A stretch of 7,162 nt of DNA from Euryarchaeota archaeon UBA19 (GTDB lineage Archaea; Thermoplasmatota; Poseidoniia; Poseidoniales; Thalassarchaeaceae): contig DAPQ01000009.1 in NCBI GenBank assembly GCA_002502175.1, positions 1-7,162 of the forward strand, in the 5' to 3' direction. A program made the translations under genes and the position numbers. Below, piece by piece: positions 1 to 5,272 of this stretch (positions are counted from its first letter, which is position 1; each line of letters opens with the position of its first letter). The notes under the pieces are model-generated. The model was not told the DNA's origin, did not search any database, and was given only the letters and a program-made list of their open reading frames with translations.

Positions 1-890
1 GCGTTGACTGCGCCGCTATACTGCTTATCTGAAGGATGTATAATATCCGCTGGATCTCCATTTCGAATACTAATGCTTCCAACTCCTGAGGCTATGTTTG
101 CTGAAAGTTCTCCACAGGCGTCATCGAGTGGCCCAGAAGCAGCATCTCGGAATATCGCAACCATGTCGTCACCCTCGACTTCTATGCTAGAACTCAAAAT
201 GTTGAATTCCATACTATCTCCGTAATGAAGAGTTCTTGCTTGGAATGAAGAATCTTTTTGCATAAACAGGGAGAATACGATTGCTCCAAGAATTAGGGCC
301 GAGATGGTAATTGCTGCGATAACTTTCGGAGAGAATTGAATTGAAGATAGGCTAGGTATAGTAATCGTAATCGAGGCTTCTTCCGCATCTGAATCGATTT
401 CACTAGCGACTAAGGCTGGCTCGGTCTCATCGGATATCACGCCTCCAGTCCAAGCGTCTTCTTCCTCTTCGTCAAGGATTAACTCTGGTTTTTTCGTTAC
501 AGGAATTATTTCTTCCTCATCACTTTCTAGGACTAAGTCAAGGTCATTCTCAGCCTCCGATTCAATTTCGGCCTCGACTATATCTGCCTCCATGACTTCT
601 GCTTCGAGAATTTCTACAGGTTCGGGTTCAGATTCTACAACTACTTCCTCTGGTTCTCCTTCTCCACCGGACTCAAAACGGGAAAGAAGTCGATCTATTG
701 CATCGTCCTTATCTTGTTCTGAACTAGACGATATGACTTTGGTTTCAGGGGGGCTTTCAGGCATCTTCTCTCCGAGTAAACGAGAGATTAACTCCTCCTT
801 CTTACCGGAGATGAGTAGTCCCTTTTCTTTACACAAAGTACGTAGTTCTGAGACCTTCATTGATGATAGTGAATCACGGTCCAGACCCAT
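1..890 (-). CDS. SAP-domain membrane protein, partial (C-terminus beyond left edge)
   Basis: Reading the minus strand from an ATG at 888-890 gives 296 open codons that leave the window without a stop. Residues about 8-40 match a SAP (helix-extension-helix) nucleic-acid-binding domain: LSSMKVSELRTLCKEKGL, then GKKEELISRLL. Residues about 42-176 are a low-complexity linker very rich in Glu and Asp. Residues about 188-210 (KVIAAITISALILGAIVF) form one clear membrane segment, followed by at least 86 residues of an ordinary-looking domain. With an uncleaved internal anchor, the SAP domain would lie in the cytoplasm and the C-terminal part outside (inference). An ATG at codon 11 (858-860) is an alternative start, but the first ATG keeps the whole SAP motif. 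AGGAGG lies only one base before the first ATG, which is too close for a normal Shine-Dalgarno. The gene is divergent from rimK. Family function is unknown; a DNA-membrane link is a guess. Confidence 0.87.
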   Translation of the reverse strand, partial: MGLDRDSLSSMKVSELRTLCKEKGLLISGKKEELISRLLGEKMPESPPETKVISSSSEQDKDDAIDRLLSRFESGGEGEPEEVVVESEPEPVEILEAEVMEADIVEAEIESEAENDLDLVLESDEEEIIPVTKKPELILDEEEEDAWTGGVISDETEPALVASEIDSDAEEASITITIPSLSSIQFSPKVIAAITISALILGAIVFSLFMQKDSSFQARTLHYGDSMEFNILSSSIEVEGDDMVAIFRDAASGPLDDACGELSANIASGVGSISIRNGDPADIIHPSDKQYSGAVN

Positions 891-945
891 CCCTCCTGTT
901 CGGCTTACGCTAGGGAGTCGCACACTGGGGCTTTCAACTCCTTCG

Positions 946-978
946 GCGTTCCGCTTTGCGGAACGCGCATACGCGCGT
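946..978. repeat. Two overlapping, mutually exclusive hairpins
   Basis: GCGTTCCGC (946-954) pairs perfectly with GCGGAACGC (958-966) around a TTT loop, a 9-bp stem. ACGCGC (963-968) pairs with GCGCGT (973-978) around ATAC. The two stems share positions 963-966, so they cannot both form. The structure would lie in the 5' leader of the minus-strand SAP gene if that gene's promoter is the AT-rich block near 1010-1020. No T-run follows on either strand, so it does not look like a terminator. Function unknown. Confidence 0.6.
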
Positions 979-1004
979 GTGGGAGAATTCGCCAGAGCGG
1001 CTAA

Positions 1005-1036
1005 TTTTCCCAAATTTTAGAGTTAGATTGGGAAAA
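1005..1036. repeat. 9-bp inverted repeat, 14-base spacer
   Basis: TTTTCCCAA (1005-1013) and TTGGGAAAA (1028-1036) are perfect reverse complements. They flank an AT-rich spacer (ATTTTAGAGTTAGA) in the divergent region between the SAP gene and rimK. The arms and spacer resemble a regulator-binding site or a divergent promoter element. The segment TAAAATTTGG on the minus strand could be the TATA box of the SAP gene. The arms are seen directly; their role is inferred. Confidence 0.55.
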
Positions 1037-1037
1037 A

Positions 1038-1049
1038 GAGAATATTCTC
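1038..1049. promoter_or_regulatory. Perfect 12-bp palindrome, possible operator upstream of rimK
   Basis: GAGAATATTCTC is a perfect palindrome lying 52 bases before the rimK start. Its centre (AATATT) is the most TATA-like sequence in front of rimK. It could therefore be the TATA region, a dimeric repressor site, or both. It directly follows the 1005-1036 inverted repeat. Confidence 0.45.
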
Positions 1050-1101
1050 ATCCCTACCTACATCCGTCAGACTCAAGAAGGGATGGTGGTGGGCGCGGAA
1101 C

Positions 1102-2055
1102 ATGTACCCACGCCTGGTCATTCTCTCGCGCGGTCCGAGGTTGTACTCAACCCGCCGTCTAGCAGAAGAAGCCCAGAAGGCTGGATGGGCTGTTCGAATC
1201 ATCGACCCATTAAGGCTCACTGTAGTGGTTGATGAGAAGGGTGGCCGAATATTCCACCGTGGATGGCCTATCGAATGTGAAGCGGTAATTCCGCGAATTG
1301 GATTCTCCATTACTCGAAGAGGTGTGGCTATAGTTCGTCAATTCGAGCAAATGGGAGTAATTGTTCTCAATCCGTCTCTTTCGATTGAACAGAGTCGAGA
1401 CAAACTCCTAGCTAGCCAATTAATGGCGGATGCAGGAGTTCCTATCCCTGTAACAGCCCACGTCGCTTCTACTACAGACGTAGACAGCGCATTGGCTCGA
1501 GTTGGTGGAGTTCCTTGTGTCGTAAAGGCAACAGAGGGGACTCAAGGTTCTGGAGTATTCCTCGCTAGAAGCTATCCTCAGGTTAGACAACTCGTAAGCC
1601 AAATGCTTGAGAGAGGAATGAAACCATTAGTCCAGACATATATTGAGGAATCTCATGGTAAAGACATCCGAGTTCTTGTCGTCGGTGGAAAAGTCGCCGC
1701 TGCAATGCGACGTCGGGCATCAGGAAGTGAATTTCGATCAAACTTCCACCTTGGCGGAAGTGTAGAGAGAGTTCAGTTGGATGAGGAATTTGTCTCAGTA
1801 GCGCTTTCAGCGGCAAATATCCTCGGCATGGATATTGCAGGTGTCGACCTCTTGGAATCAAGTAATGGTCCACTTGTTCTGGAAGTCAACTCAAGTCCTG
1901 GCTTAGAAGGAATCGAGGGTGCTTCTGGAGTAAATGTCGCTGGGGCTGTTGCTGAACATCTGAATAATCGTCTGGAAGCTTTCGAAAGACAACAAAAAGA
2001 AGAATCGGAATTGCCAGATTCAGCCTCTGACGAGCCCTCAATGACTACTGATTGA
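1102..2055 (+). CDS. rimK: RimK-family ATP-grasp alpha-L-glutamate ligase
   Basis: The 317-residue product is close to E. coli RimK (about 300 residues) over its whole length. The N-terminus has LVILSRGPRLYSTRRL and AVIPRIG (61-67), followed by RDKL (99-102). The ATP-grasp part shows VVKATEGTQGSGV with Lys142 and the flexible loop at 145-152, then DIRVLVVGGKV (188-198). The metal-binding residues are Asp249 in DIAGVDLL, and Glu261 and Asn263 in LEVNSSPGLEGIE. RimK-type enzymes use ATP to join glutamate to a peptide or cofactor; in bacteria the substrate is the C-terminus of ribosomal protein bS6. Archaea lack bS6, so the substrate here is unknown. Related archaeal ligases (LysX, MptN, CofF) act on LysW or on cofactors. 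About 25 extra C-terminal residues are acidic (EESELPDSASDEP). The ATG at 1102 aligns with the family start. The gene is divergent from the SAP gene. Confidence 0.93.
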   Translation: MYPRLVILSRGPRLYSTRRLAEEAQKAGWAVRIIDPLRLTVVVDEKGGRIFHRGWPIECEAVIPRIGFSITRRGVAIVRQFEQMGVIVLNPSLSIEQSRDKLLASQLMADAGVPIPVTAHVASTTDVDSALARVGGVPCVVKATEGTQGSGVFLARSYPQVRQLVSQMLERGMKPLVQTYIEESHGKDIRVLVVGGKVAAAMRRRASGSEFRSNFHLGGSVERVQLDEEFVSVALSAANILGMDIAGVDLLESSNGPLVLEVNSSPGLEGIEGASGVNVAGAVAEHLNNRLEAFERQQKEESELPDSASDEPSMTTD

Positions 2056-2075
2056 AATCAGTAAACGGCTTTTTT
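2047..2075 (+). terminator. Terminator of rimK: hairpin over the stop codon plus T6
   Basis: ACTGATT (2047-2053) and AATCAGT (2056-2062) are perfect reverse complements spanning the rimK TGA stop, and TTTTTT follows at 2070-2075. A T-run soon after the stop is the main archaeal termination signal. A second, larger stem is possible between ACGGCT (2065-2070) and AGCCGT (2095-2100), with the T-run facing AAAAA at 2087-2091. Confidence 0.65.
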
Positions 2076-2145
2076 GCTATTGTTCGAAAAACCTAGCCGT
2101 AAGGTTGTCCACATCAGAAGCATTCAAGTTTGGATAGACACACTT

Positions 2146-2189
2146 GGGCTCGCCCGTATGGGCAGGGATGCACCCGTCGTTCGCGACGG
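2146..2189 (+). promoter_or_regulatory. GC-rich hairpins in the xerA leader
   Basis: GCCC (2152-2155) pairs with GGGC (2160-2163) around GTAT, or alternatively with GGGC at 2146-2149. CCGTCG (2174-2179) pairs perfectly with CGACGG (2184-2189) around a TTCG tetraloop. The stretch is GC-rich compared with its neighbours and ends 21 bases before the recombinase ATG. It may be a structured 5' leader or part of a small RNA. I see no tRNA T-loop or other known RNA motif. Confidence 0.4.
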
Positions 2190-2210
2190 AAATAGGCGAG
2201 GGACCTTGAT

Positions 2211-3338
2211 ATGGAAGACGAAGATAGAGGAATTGCTAGCCGAGAGGTTATGCAGGGGCGGTTCGAAACTTCCTCTACAATTAGTCAATCCAGCTCGGTA
2301 AACCCACTTCCTACGAGACTAATGCGATTGGCAGCCCTTCCTTGGTTCGAGTGCTGGGCTGGGCAATTACGCACTGAAAAGAAATCAAAGCACACTATCC
2401 GCGCATACACAGTAGCGGCGCGCGATTTCTCGACTACTGTTTTACCGGGCGAGGAAGAAGTATCTTGGGAAAATGCTCAGGGAATTCCTGTAAGAGTTTA
2501 CCATGAGCGAGTTGATCCATCTTCGGGGCGTGTAGATGCTTGGCTGAACAGCCTAGGTGAGTTGCGTCCTGCTACAATAAACGCCAGACTAGCAGCGGTA
2601 TCTCATCTTCTCAAATGGCTAGGATATGCTGTTCCTGAATGGGTACAAAGACCGGCGCGCCGACGCCCTCTGCCACGGCCATTAGGTCGTTCAGAGGTAC
2701 TGAAAGTGCGTTCAGCGGCGCTTAGAATGGAAGACCCATTAGCACATCCAATAGTTACCACAATGTTAGACACTGGATTGCGAATCTCTGAATTATGCAA
2801 TTTAGACATCGATGATGTTGACCATGAAGACCTATCTGCTCTTGTAATCGGTGGTAAGGGAGAAAAGGATCGAACGGTTCTGTTTACCAAGAAGACTACG
2901 GAAGCAATTGAAGCTTGGAATCCGATCAGAACTATGCGCTCAAAGATGTTAGAAAATGAAGATTCGGAAAGAGCCCTCTTCCTATCTAGCAGAGGAAATA
3001 GAATCAATCCTCGATCTATTCAGAAATTAATTGACAGATTGGCTGATGAGGCTGAAATCCCCCGTGCGCGATTATCTCCTCACACTTTGCGACACACATT
3101 TGCGACAGGATTGCTTGAGCGTGGTGCAGATTTAGTTACCATTCAGAGATTATTAGGGCATGCAAGTATCGCAACAACCAGAGTATATCTGGAGATTAGT
3201 GACCAAACACTGAGAGAGATTTACCACAGGGCTCAGCGTTTACCAGAATTGGAAGAGTTCGAAATTGATTCAGAAGTTGAAGATGAATTAGAAAGCGAAT
3301 ATCTCATACTTCCAGCGACTGCGATTCAGCAAGAGTAG
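2211..3338 (+). CDS. xerA: Tyrosine recombinase, XerA/XerC/XerD-like
   Basis: The 375-residue protein is a complete tyrosine recombinase. Residues about 43-150 are the SAM-like core-binding domain (WAGQLRTEKKSKHTIRAYTVAARDF). Residues about 158-340 are the catalytic domain with all six active-site residues: Arg191 (TGLRISEL), Lys216 (IGGKGEKDR), His291 and Arg294 (SPHTLRHTFATG), His317 (LLGHASIATT) and the nucleophile Tyr326. Archaeal XerA resolves chromosome dimers at dif; an integrase role is also possible, but no attachment site, phage gene or tRNA is nearby. The protein is longer than typical XerA (about 280-300) because of about 40 N-terminal residues and an acidic tail (341-375). The ATG at 2211 follows GGCGAGGGA, and a TAG at 2193 rules out an earlier start. 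Internal ATGs at 2250 and 2322 are alternatives; the last would give a normal-length protein. Confidence 0.92.
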   Translation: MEDEDRGIASREVMQGRFETSSTISQSSSVNPLPTRLMRLAALPWFECWAGQLRTEKKSKHTIRAYTVAARDFSTTVLPGEEEVSWENAQGIPVRVYHERVDPSSGRVDAWLNSLGELRPATINARLAAVSHLLKWLGYAVPEWVQRPARRRPLPRPLGRSEVLKVRSAALRMEDPLAHPIVTTMLDTGLRISELCNLDIDDVDHEDLSALVIGGKGEKDRTVLFTKKTTEAIEAWNPIRTMRSKMLENEDSERALFLSSRGNRINPRSIQKLIDRLADEAEIPRARLSPHTLRHTFATGLLERGADLVTIQRLLGHASIATTRVYLEISDQTLREIYHRAQRLPELEEFEIDSEVEDELESEYLILPATAIQQE

Positions 3339-3353
3339 TAGACTCATTTTTTT
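3333..3353 (+). terminator. Terminator of xerA: stop-spanning short hairpin plus T7
   Basis: GAGT (3333-3336) and ACTC (3342-3345) flank the TAG stop, and seven T follow at 3347-3353, with another T-rich stretch at 3361-3374. The T-run lies inside the lysine-rich 3' end of the convergent minus-strand gene, so it has a coding role on the other strand. Confidence 0.6.
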
Positions 3354-3571
3354 GCTGGGTTTTTCTTATTTTGTCTCTTATCAACAACTTCTGGGCCTTG
3401 CCATTCACGTTCAGCTTGAACATTATTTCCTGAATGACCAGGGAGTGGACAATACTTTCCAGCACGACAGCGTGAGCAGTTATCCTTTGGTGGAATCTCT
3501 ACGACTTTGGTAAGTCGTCCGTACTTGCGTCGTGGCACGTGATAGTGTTCAAACAGACGGGACTTGAGCAT
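3344..3571 (-). CDS. Small Cys/His-containing basic protein, unknown function
   Basis: From the ATG at 3569-3571 the product has 75 residues; a GTG at 3581-3583 would add four. It begins MLKSRLFEHYHVPRRKYGRL. The middle carries NCSRCRAGKYCPLPGH, a CxxC followed by a further Cys and a His, suggesting a small zinc or other metal site. The tail is very basic (KRQNKKNPAKK). I do not recognise the family. It is probably real because it fills the gap between xerA and the next plus-strand gene neatly: five bases separate the convergent stops, and no plus-strand gene competes. Its composition (basic, metal site) would suit RNA or ribosome binding, but that is speculation. It is divergent from the 285-residue gene, with only 47 bases between the starts. 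Confidence 0.65.
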   Translation of the reverse strand: MLKSRLFEHYHVPRRKYGRLTKVVEIPPKDNCSRCRAGKYCPLPGHSGNNVQAEREWQGPEVVDKRQNKKNPAKK

Positions 3572-3611
3572 TCTCGTCTGCACGTAACGTTCAACGCGAA
3601 GGCAGTTCAGC

Positions 3612-3628
3612 CGTCATCATGGATGACG
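3612..3628 (+). promoter_or_regulatory. Perfect inverted repeat with the start codon as its loop
   Basis: CGTCATC (3612-3618) and GATGACG (3622-3628) are perfect reverse complements, and the three bases between them are the ATG of the 3619 gene. In mRNA this would hide the start codon in a 7-bp, three-base-loop hairpin. In DNA it would be a 17-bp operator-like site in a very short divergent region. If the transcript is leaderless, the left arm would be absent from the RNA and only the DNA interpretation would hold. Confidence 0.45.
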
Positions 3629-4476
3629 AGGCCGAGTCGGTAGAGGAGGGGACAATCGGCGTCGATCCCAACAAAACCATACTATGGGCTCAGGTAAGAG
3701 AAGGACAACCTCAGATGTCAATAGACATTGAAGGAAGACTTCGCCCCGCTGGAATCAAGGGCAATTCAACTGTATATCTCGGAGATGTTGCTAGGGCTGC
3801 TCTCCGCTCCCTAGGTCCTGCTGATTCACCATTTTTCGAATCAAAACCTGGTTATGATGAACAGAGGTGGGGATTTTCAACCTCAGCAGGAGATGTTTCT
3901 ATGGTTGTAAAATCGGATTCATATTGGGGATTCGGATTAGTAGCAAGATGTTTTCTAAACCGAATCGAAATCACTGGTCCATTGGCTCTACGTGCGCGCA
4001 TTATACACGATATAGCCGCCACCTTAGGTCGAAATCCTTGGGAGCCATCATGGACATCGAGATTTGAAAAAAGGACAGGCGCTACAATTTCCCAACATCG
4101 TAGCGCTTGGGAAGGACTCATTCATCACGCTAGAGATGAGATGAACGAAGAAATAACCAATCTTTCTGACAAAATATCGGCGCTTCGTGGAAGCGAGGAT
4201 ATCGAGCTCATCCTAAACCAAGCCGAACAAAATTTGCATGAGGCTCACGCAGCCCTTGCCGATCACAATGCTCCAGCCGTGGAAAGGGCTCTAGCAAGGG
4301 CAACACAGGCTCTAGTGGAAGCAGACCCAACAACCGAAGTCAGATCATCGGAGGCAGCCGCAATCGGTTCGGGAGTTCTCACTTGGTGGGACAAGAAACA
4401 GCAGGAAGATGAGATTGAGGCTTCGCACCTACTAGATGATGAATTACCAGTTGTCGATTTGACCGGTGAAGAGTAA
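3619..4476 (+). CDS. Conserved-looking hypothetical protein, 285 residues
   Basis: I do not recognise this family. The N-terminal half (about 15-125) looks like a mixed or beta-rich globular domain: DPNKTILWAQVREGQPQMSI, DVSMVVKSD, YWGFGLVARCFLNRIEITG. Residues about 125-236 are predicted mainly helical from composition, with an Ala/Glu-rich stretch (EQNLHEAHAALADHNAPAVERALARATQALVEA) that could be a helical hairpin or short coiled coil. The last 30 residues are acidic, with a WW pair (TWWDKKQQEDEIEASHLLDDELP). There is no signal peptide, membrane segment or known catalytic motif, so it is likely cytoplasmic. The ATG at 3619 is the first start. The TAA at 4474-4476 directly abuts the stop of the convergent Sec61-beta gene. 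Even composition and a long open frame support a real gene. Confidence 0.82.
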   Translation: MDDEAESVEEGTIGVDPNKTILWAQVREGQPQMSIDIEGRLRPAGIKGNSTVYLGDVARAALRSLGPADSPFFESKPGYDEQRWGFSTSAGDVSMVVKSDSYWGFGLVARCFLNRIEITGPLALRARIIHDIAATLGRNPWEPSWTSRFEKRTGATISQHRSAWEGLIHHARDEMNEEITNLSDKISALRGSEDIELILNQAEQNLHEAHAALADHNAPAVERALARATQALVEADPTTEVRSSEAAAIGSGVLTWWDKKQQEDEIEASHLLDDELPVVDLTGEE

Positions 4477-4674
4477 TCAGACAATTCCGGAAAGGACGTC
4501 GCCCATCCATGCCCATACTCCATGGTGCTGAAGATAAATTGCTAGAGAGAAGACTACACACGCAGCGTAGACTATTCCTTTACTGATCTGAATGGCATCC
4601 TCTGACTCTTCGTCGAAGTAGCGAATTAAACCCGCTGCTTGCTGGATACCGCTGCCCTTCTTCTCCTTCGCCAT
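4477..4674 (-). CDS. Preprotein translocase subunit Sec61-beta (archaeal SecG)
   Basis: The 65-residue protein has the classic layout of archaeal Sec61-beta. A short basic cytoplasmic N-terminus (MAKEKKGSGIQQ) is followed by the conserved AAGLIRYFDEE motif (13-23), an acidic stretch, and one C-terminal membrane segment (about 33-49, GIVYAACVVFSLAIYL). It is the small non-essential partner of SecY (Sec61-alpha) and SecE (Sec61-gamma) in the membrane channel for protein export. Methanocaldococcus homologs have about 53 residues; here about 15 residues with two Trp and two His follow the anchor (HHGVWAWMGDVLSGIV). The gene stands alone, without secY or secE nearby. Its TGA touches the TAA of the convergent 285-residue gene. 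This gene is the best evidence that the window is archaeal. Confidence 0.9.
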   Translation of the reverse strand: MAKEKKGSGIQQAAGLIRYFDEESEDAIQISKGIVYAACVVFSLAIYLQHHGVWAWMGDVLSGIV

Positions 4675-4716
4675 CGGGCCGTCGCACCTACCTGCACTAT
4701 TTCAAGACGGCGAAAC

Positions 4717-4745
4717 AGAATAATTCAGCAAATTTACAATAAATT
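4717..4745 (-). promoter_or_regulatory. Candidate promoter region of the Sec61-beta gene
   Basis: AATTTACAATAAATT (4731-4745) contains a perfect 6-bp inverted repeat with a CAA spacer. On the minus strand it reads AATTTATTGTAAATT, the most TATA-like stretch in the 89-base gap before Sec61-beta. It lies about 60 bases before the ATG, implying a leader of about 35 bases. CAGAATAATTCAG (4717-4729) next to it is a near-palindrome and a weaker alternative. Assigned from position and composition only. Confidence 0.35.
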
Positions 4746-4753
4746 GCCCTAAA

Positions 4754-4766
4754 TGATTCAAAATCA
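4754..4766 (-). terminator. Small hairpin over the stop of the 124-residue gene
   Basis: On the minus strand TGATT and AATCA form a 5-bp stem with a TTG loop. The first three bases are the TGA stop, and TTT follows. It is weak as a terminator, but it has the same TGATT/AATCA arms as the rimK terminator. Confidence 0.35.
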
Positions 4767-5138
4767 AGGGTCTAGTGTCTCAATTAGTACACATCCACCA
4801 TCGAGTTCGACAATCTTTGAGGCCGCATCCATGGCAGCATCGATTCCGGCTGTCATCAAAATTTCTCGGCGCTTTCCAGCCGATGATTCGAATACTAATC
4901 TGTGAGATAATACTTCCAGTACATCTCTGTCTACAACCTGCCAGACCCATTCTTCTTGATCGACTGTGATTAATGCCTCAACTGGCACTAGGGGGCCTTG
5001 CTCCCTACCATTCGTCCTTGCTCGTTCAACAAGGCCAACCAACTTTCGAGTTGCCTCCGTATTGGTCGTTCGATTTGGTTCGGTTGGGCTCCTCGCTATT
5101 CTTCTTCTCAGTCCTGTCATGTGCATCCCATACGGCAT
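4764..5138 (-). CDS. Hypothetical protein, 124 residues
   Basis: I do not recognise the family. The N-terminus (about 1-30) is basic and likely flexible (LRRRIARSPTEPNRTTNTEAT). A helix-like stretch follows (RKLVGLVERARTNG). Next come two probable beta segments (VPVEALITVDQEEWVWQVVDRDVLEVL and HRLVFESS). The C-terminal helix and strand read EILMTAGIDAAMDAASKIVELDGGCVLIETLDP. This resembles a small alpha/beta fold, with no membrane segment and one Cys. ATGs at 5138, 5126 and 5120 are all in frame near the start; I chose the first because a TATA-like GGTTTAACC lies 30-38 bases before it. The gene is divergent from the methyltransferase and may share that promoter region. It lies upstream of Sec61-beta on the same strand, 89 bases away, so a joint transcript is possible. 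Confidence 0.72.
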   Translation of the reverse strand: MPYGMHMTGLRRRIARSPTEPNRTTNTEATRKLVGLVERARTNGREQGPLVPVEALITVDQEEWVWQVVDRDVLEVLSHRLVFESSAGKRREILMTAGIDAAMDAASKIVELDGGCVLIETLDP

Positions 5139-5167
5139 AGGCCGTGAGTCGTGAGCGCATAGTTAGA

Positions 5168-5176
5168 GGTTTAACC
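5168..5176. promoter_or_regulatory. Candidate bidirectional TATA element
   Basis: GGTTTAACC is almost self-complementary, so it reads as TATA-like on both strands. Its centre is about 30 bases before an ATG at 5202 on the plus strand and about 34 bases before the ATG at 5138 on the minus strand. Archaeal TATA boxes sit about 25-30 bases before transcription starts, so this position would suit leaderless or nearly leaderless mRNAs in both directions. TTTACGAA (5178-5185) is an alternative for the plus strand. Confidence 0.4.
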
Positions 5177-5201
5177 GTTTACGAATTTGTTTGGGCGAAG
5201 A

Positions 5202-5272
5202 ATGAGAATTATTGGGGGTAGTGAGATTGCCAGAGCCAATCGCTTGATGTTGAAGATGATTGACGCGGCCTT
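5202..5272 (+). other. Possible out-of-frame N-terminal extension of the methyltransferase
   Basis: An ATG at 5202 opens a frame reading MRIIGGSEIARANRL, then MLKMIDAAL, which looks like a natural amphipathic N-terminus. It continues only to a TGA at 5322-5324. It would join the methyltransferase frame (AAL + VREEVDWDKAARASLLL) if one base were missing near 5270-5276. A stop at 5261 in the methyltransferase frame and the stop at 5322 limit the shift to that interval. It may be a sequencing error, a true frameshift, or an untranslated leader. Confidence 0.4.

Noticed and set aside
592..1020. Plus-strand open frame of 142 codons, very rich in Ser
   Set aside because: It is the antisense shadow of the acidic SAP gene: Glu codons read backwards give Ser, Phe and Leu. 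The minus strand carries a recognisable SAP domain and membrane segment.
1192..1200. GTTCGAATC, identical to a tRNA T-loop
   Set aside because: It lies inside the rimK coding sequence (residues AVRIID), the flanking bases cannot form a T-stem, and no acceptor or anticodon arm is present.
2056..2210. Archaeal dif site next to the recombinase gene
   Set aside because: I looked for two 11-base arms around a 6-base spacer as in known dif sites and found no convincing match. The visible stems have the wrong geometry.
2074..2301. 75-codon plus-strand frame between rimK and xerA
   Set aside because: It has no recognisable features, starts in the terminator region and overlaps the start of the recombinase in another frame.
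2211..3338. Integrase of a mobile element
   Set aside because: No direct repeats, tRNA, phage or plasmid genes flank it, and the neighbours are housekeeping in type. A XerA-like role is simpler.
4966..5154. 62-codon plus-strand frame
   Set aside because: It is antisense to the N-terminal part of the 124-residue minus-strand gene, and the minus reading is the more protein-like.
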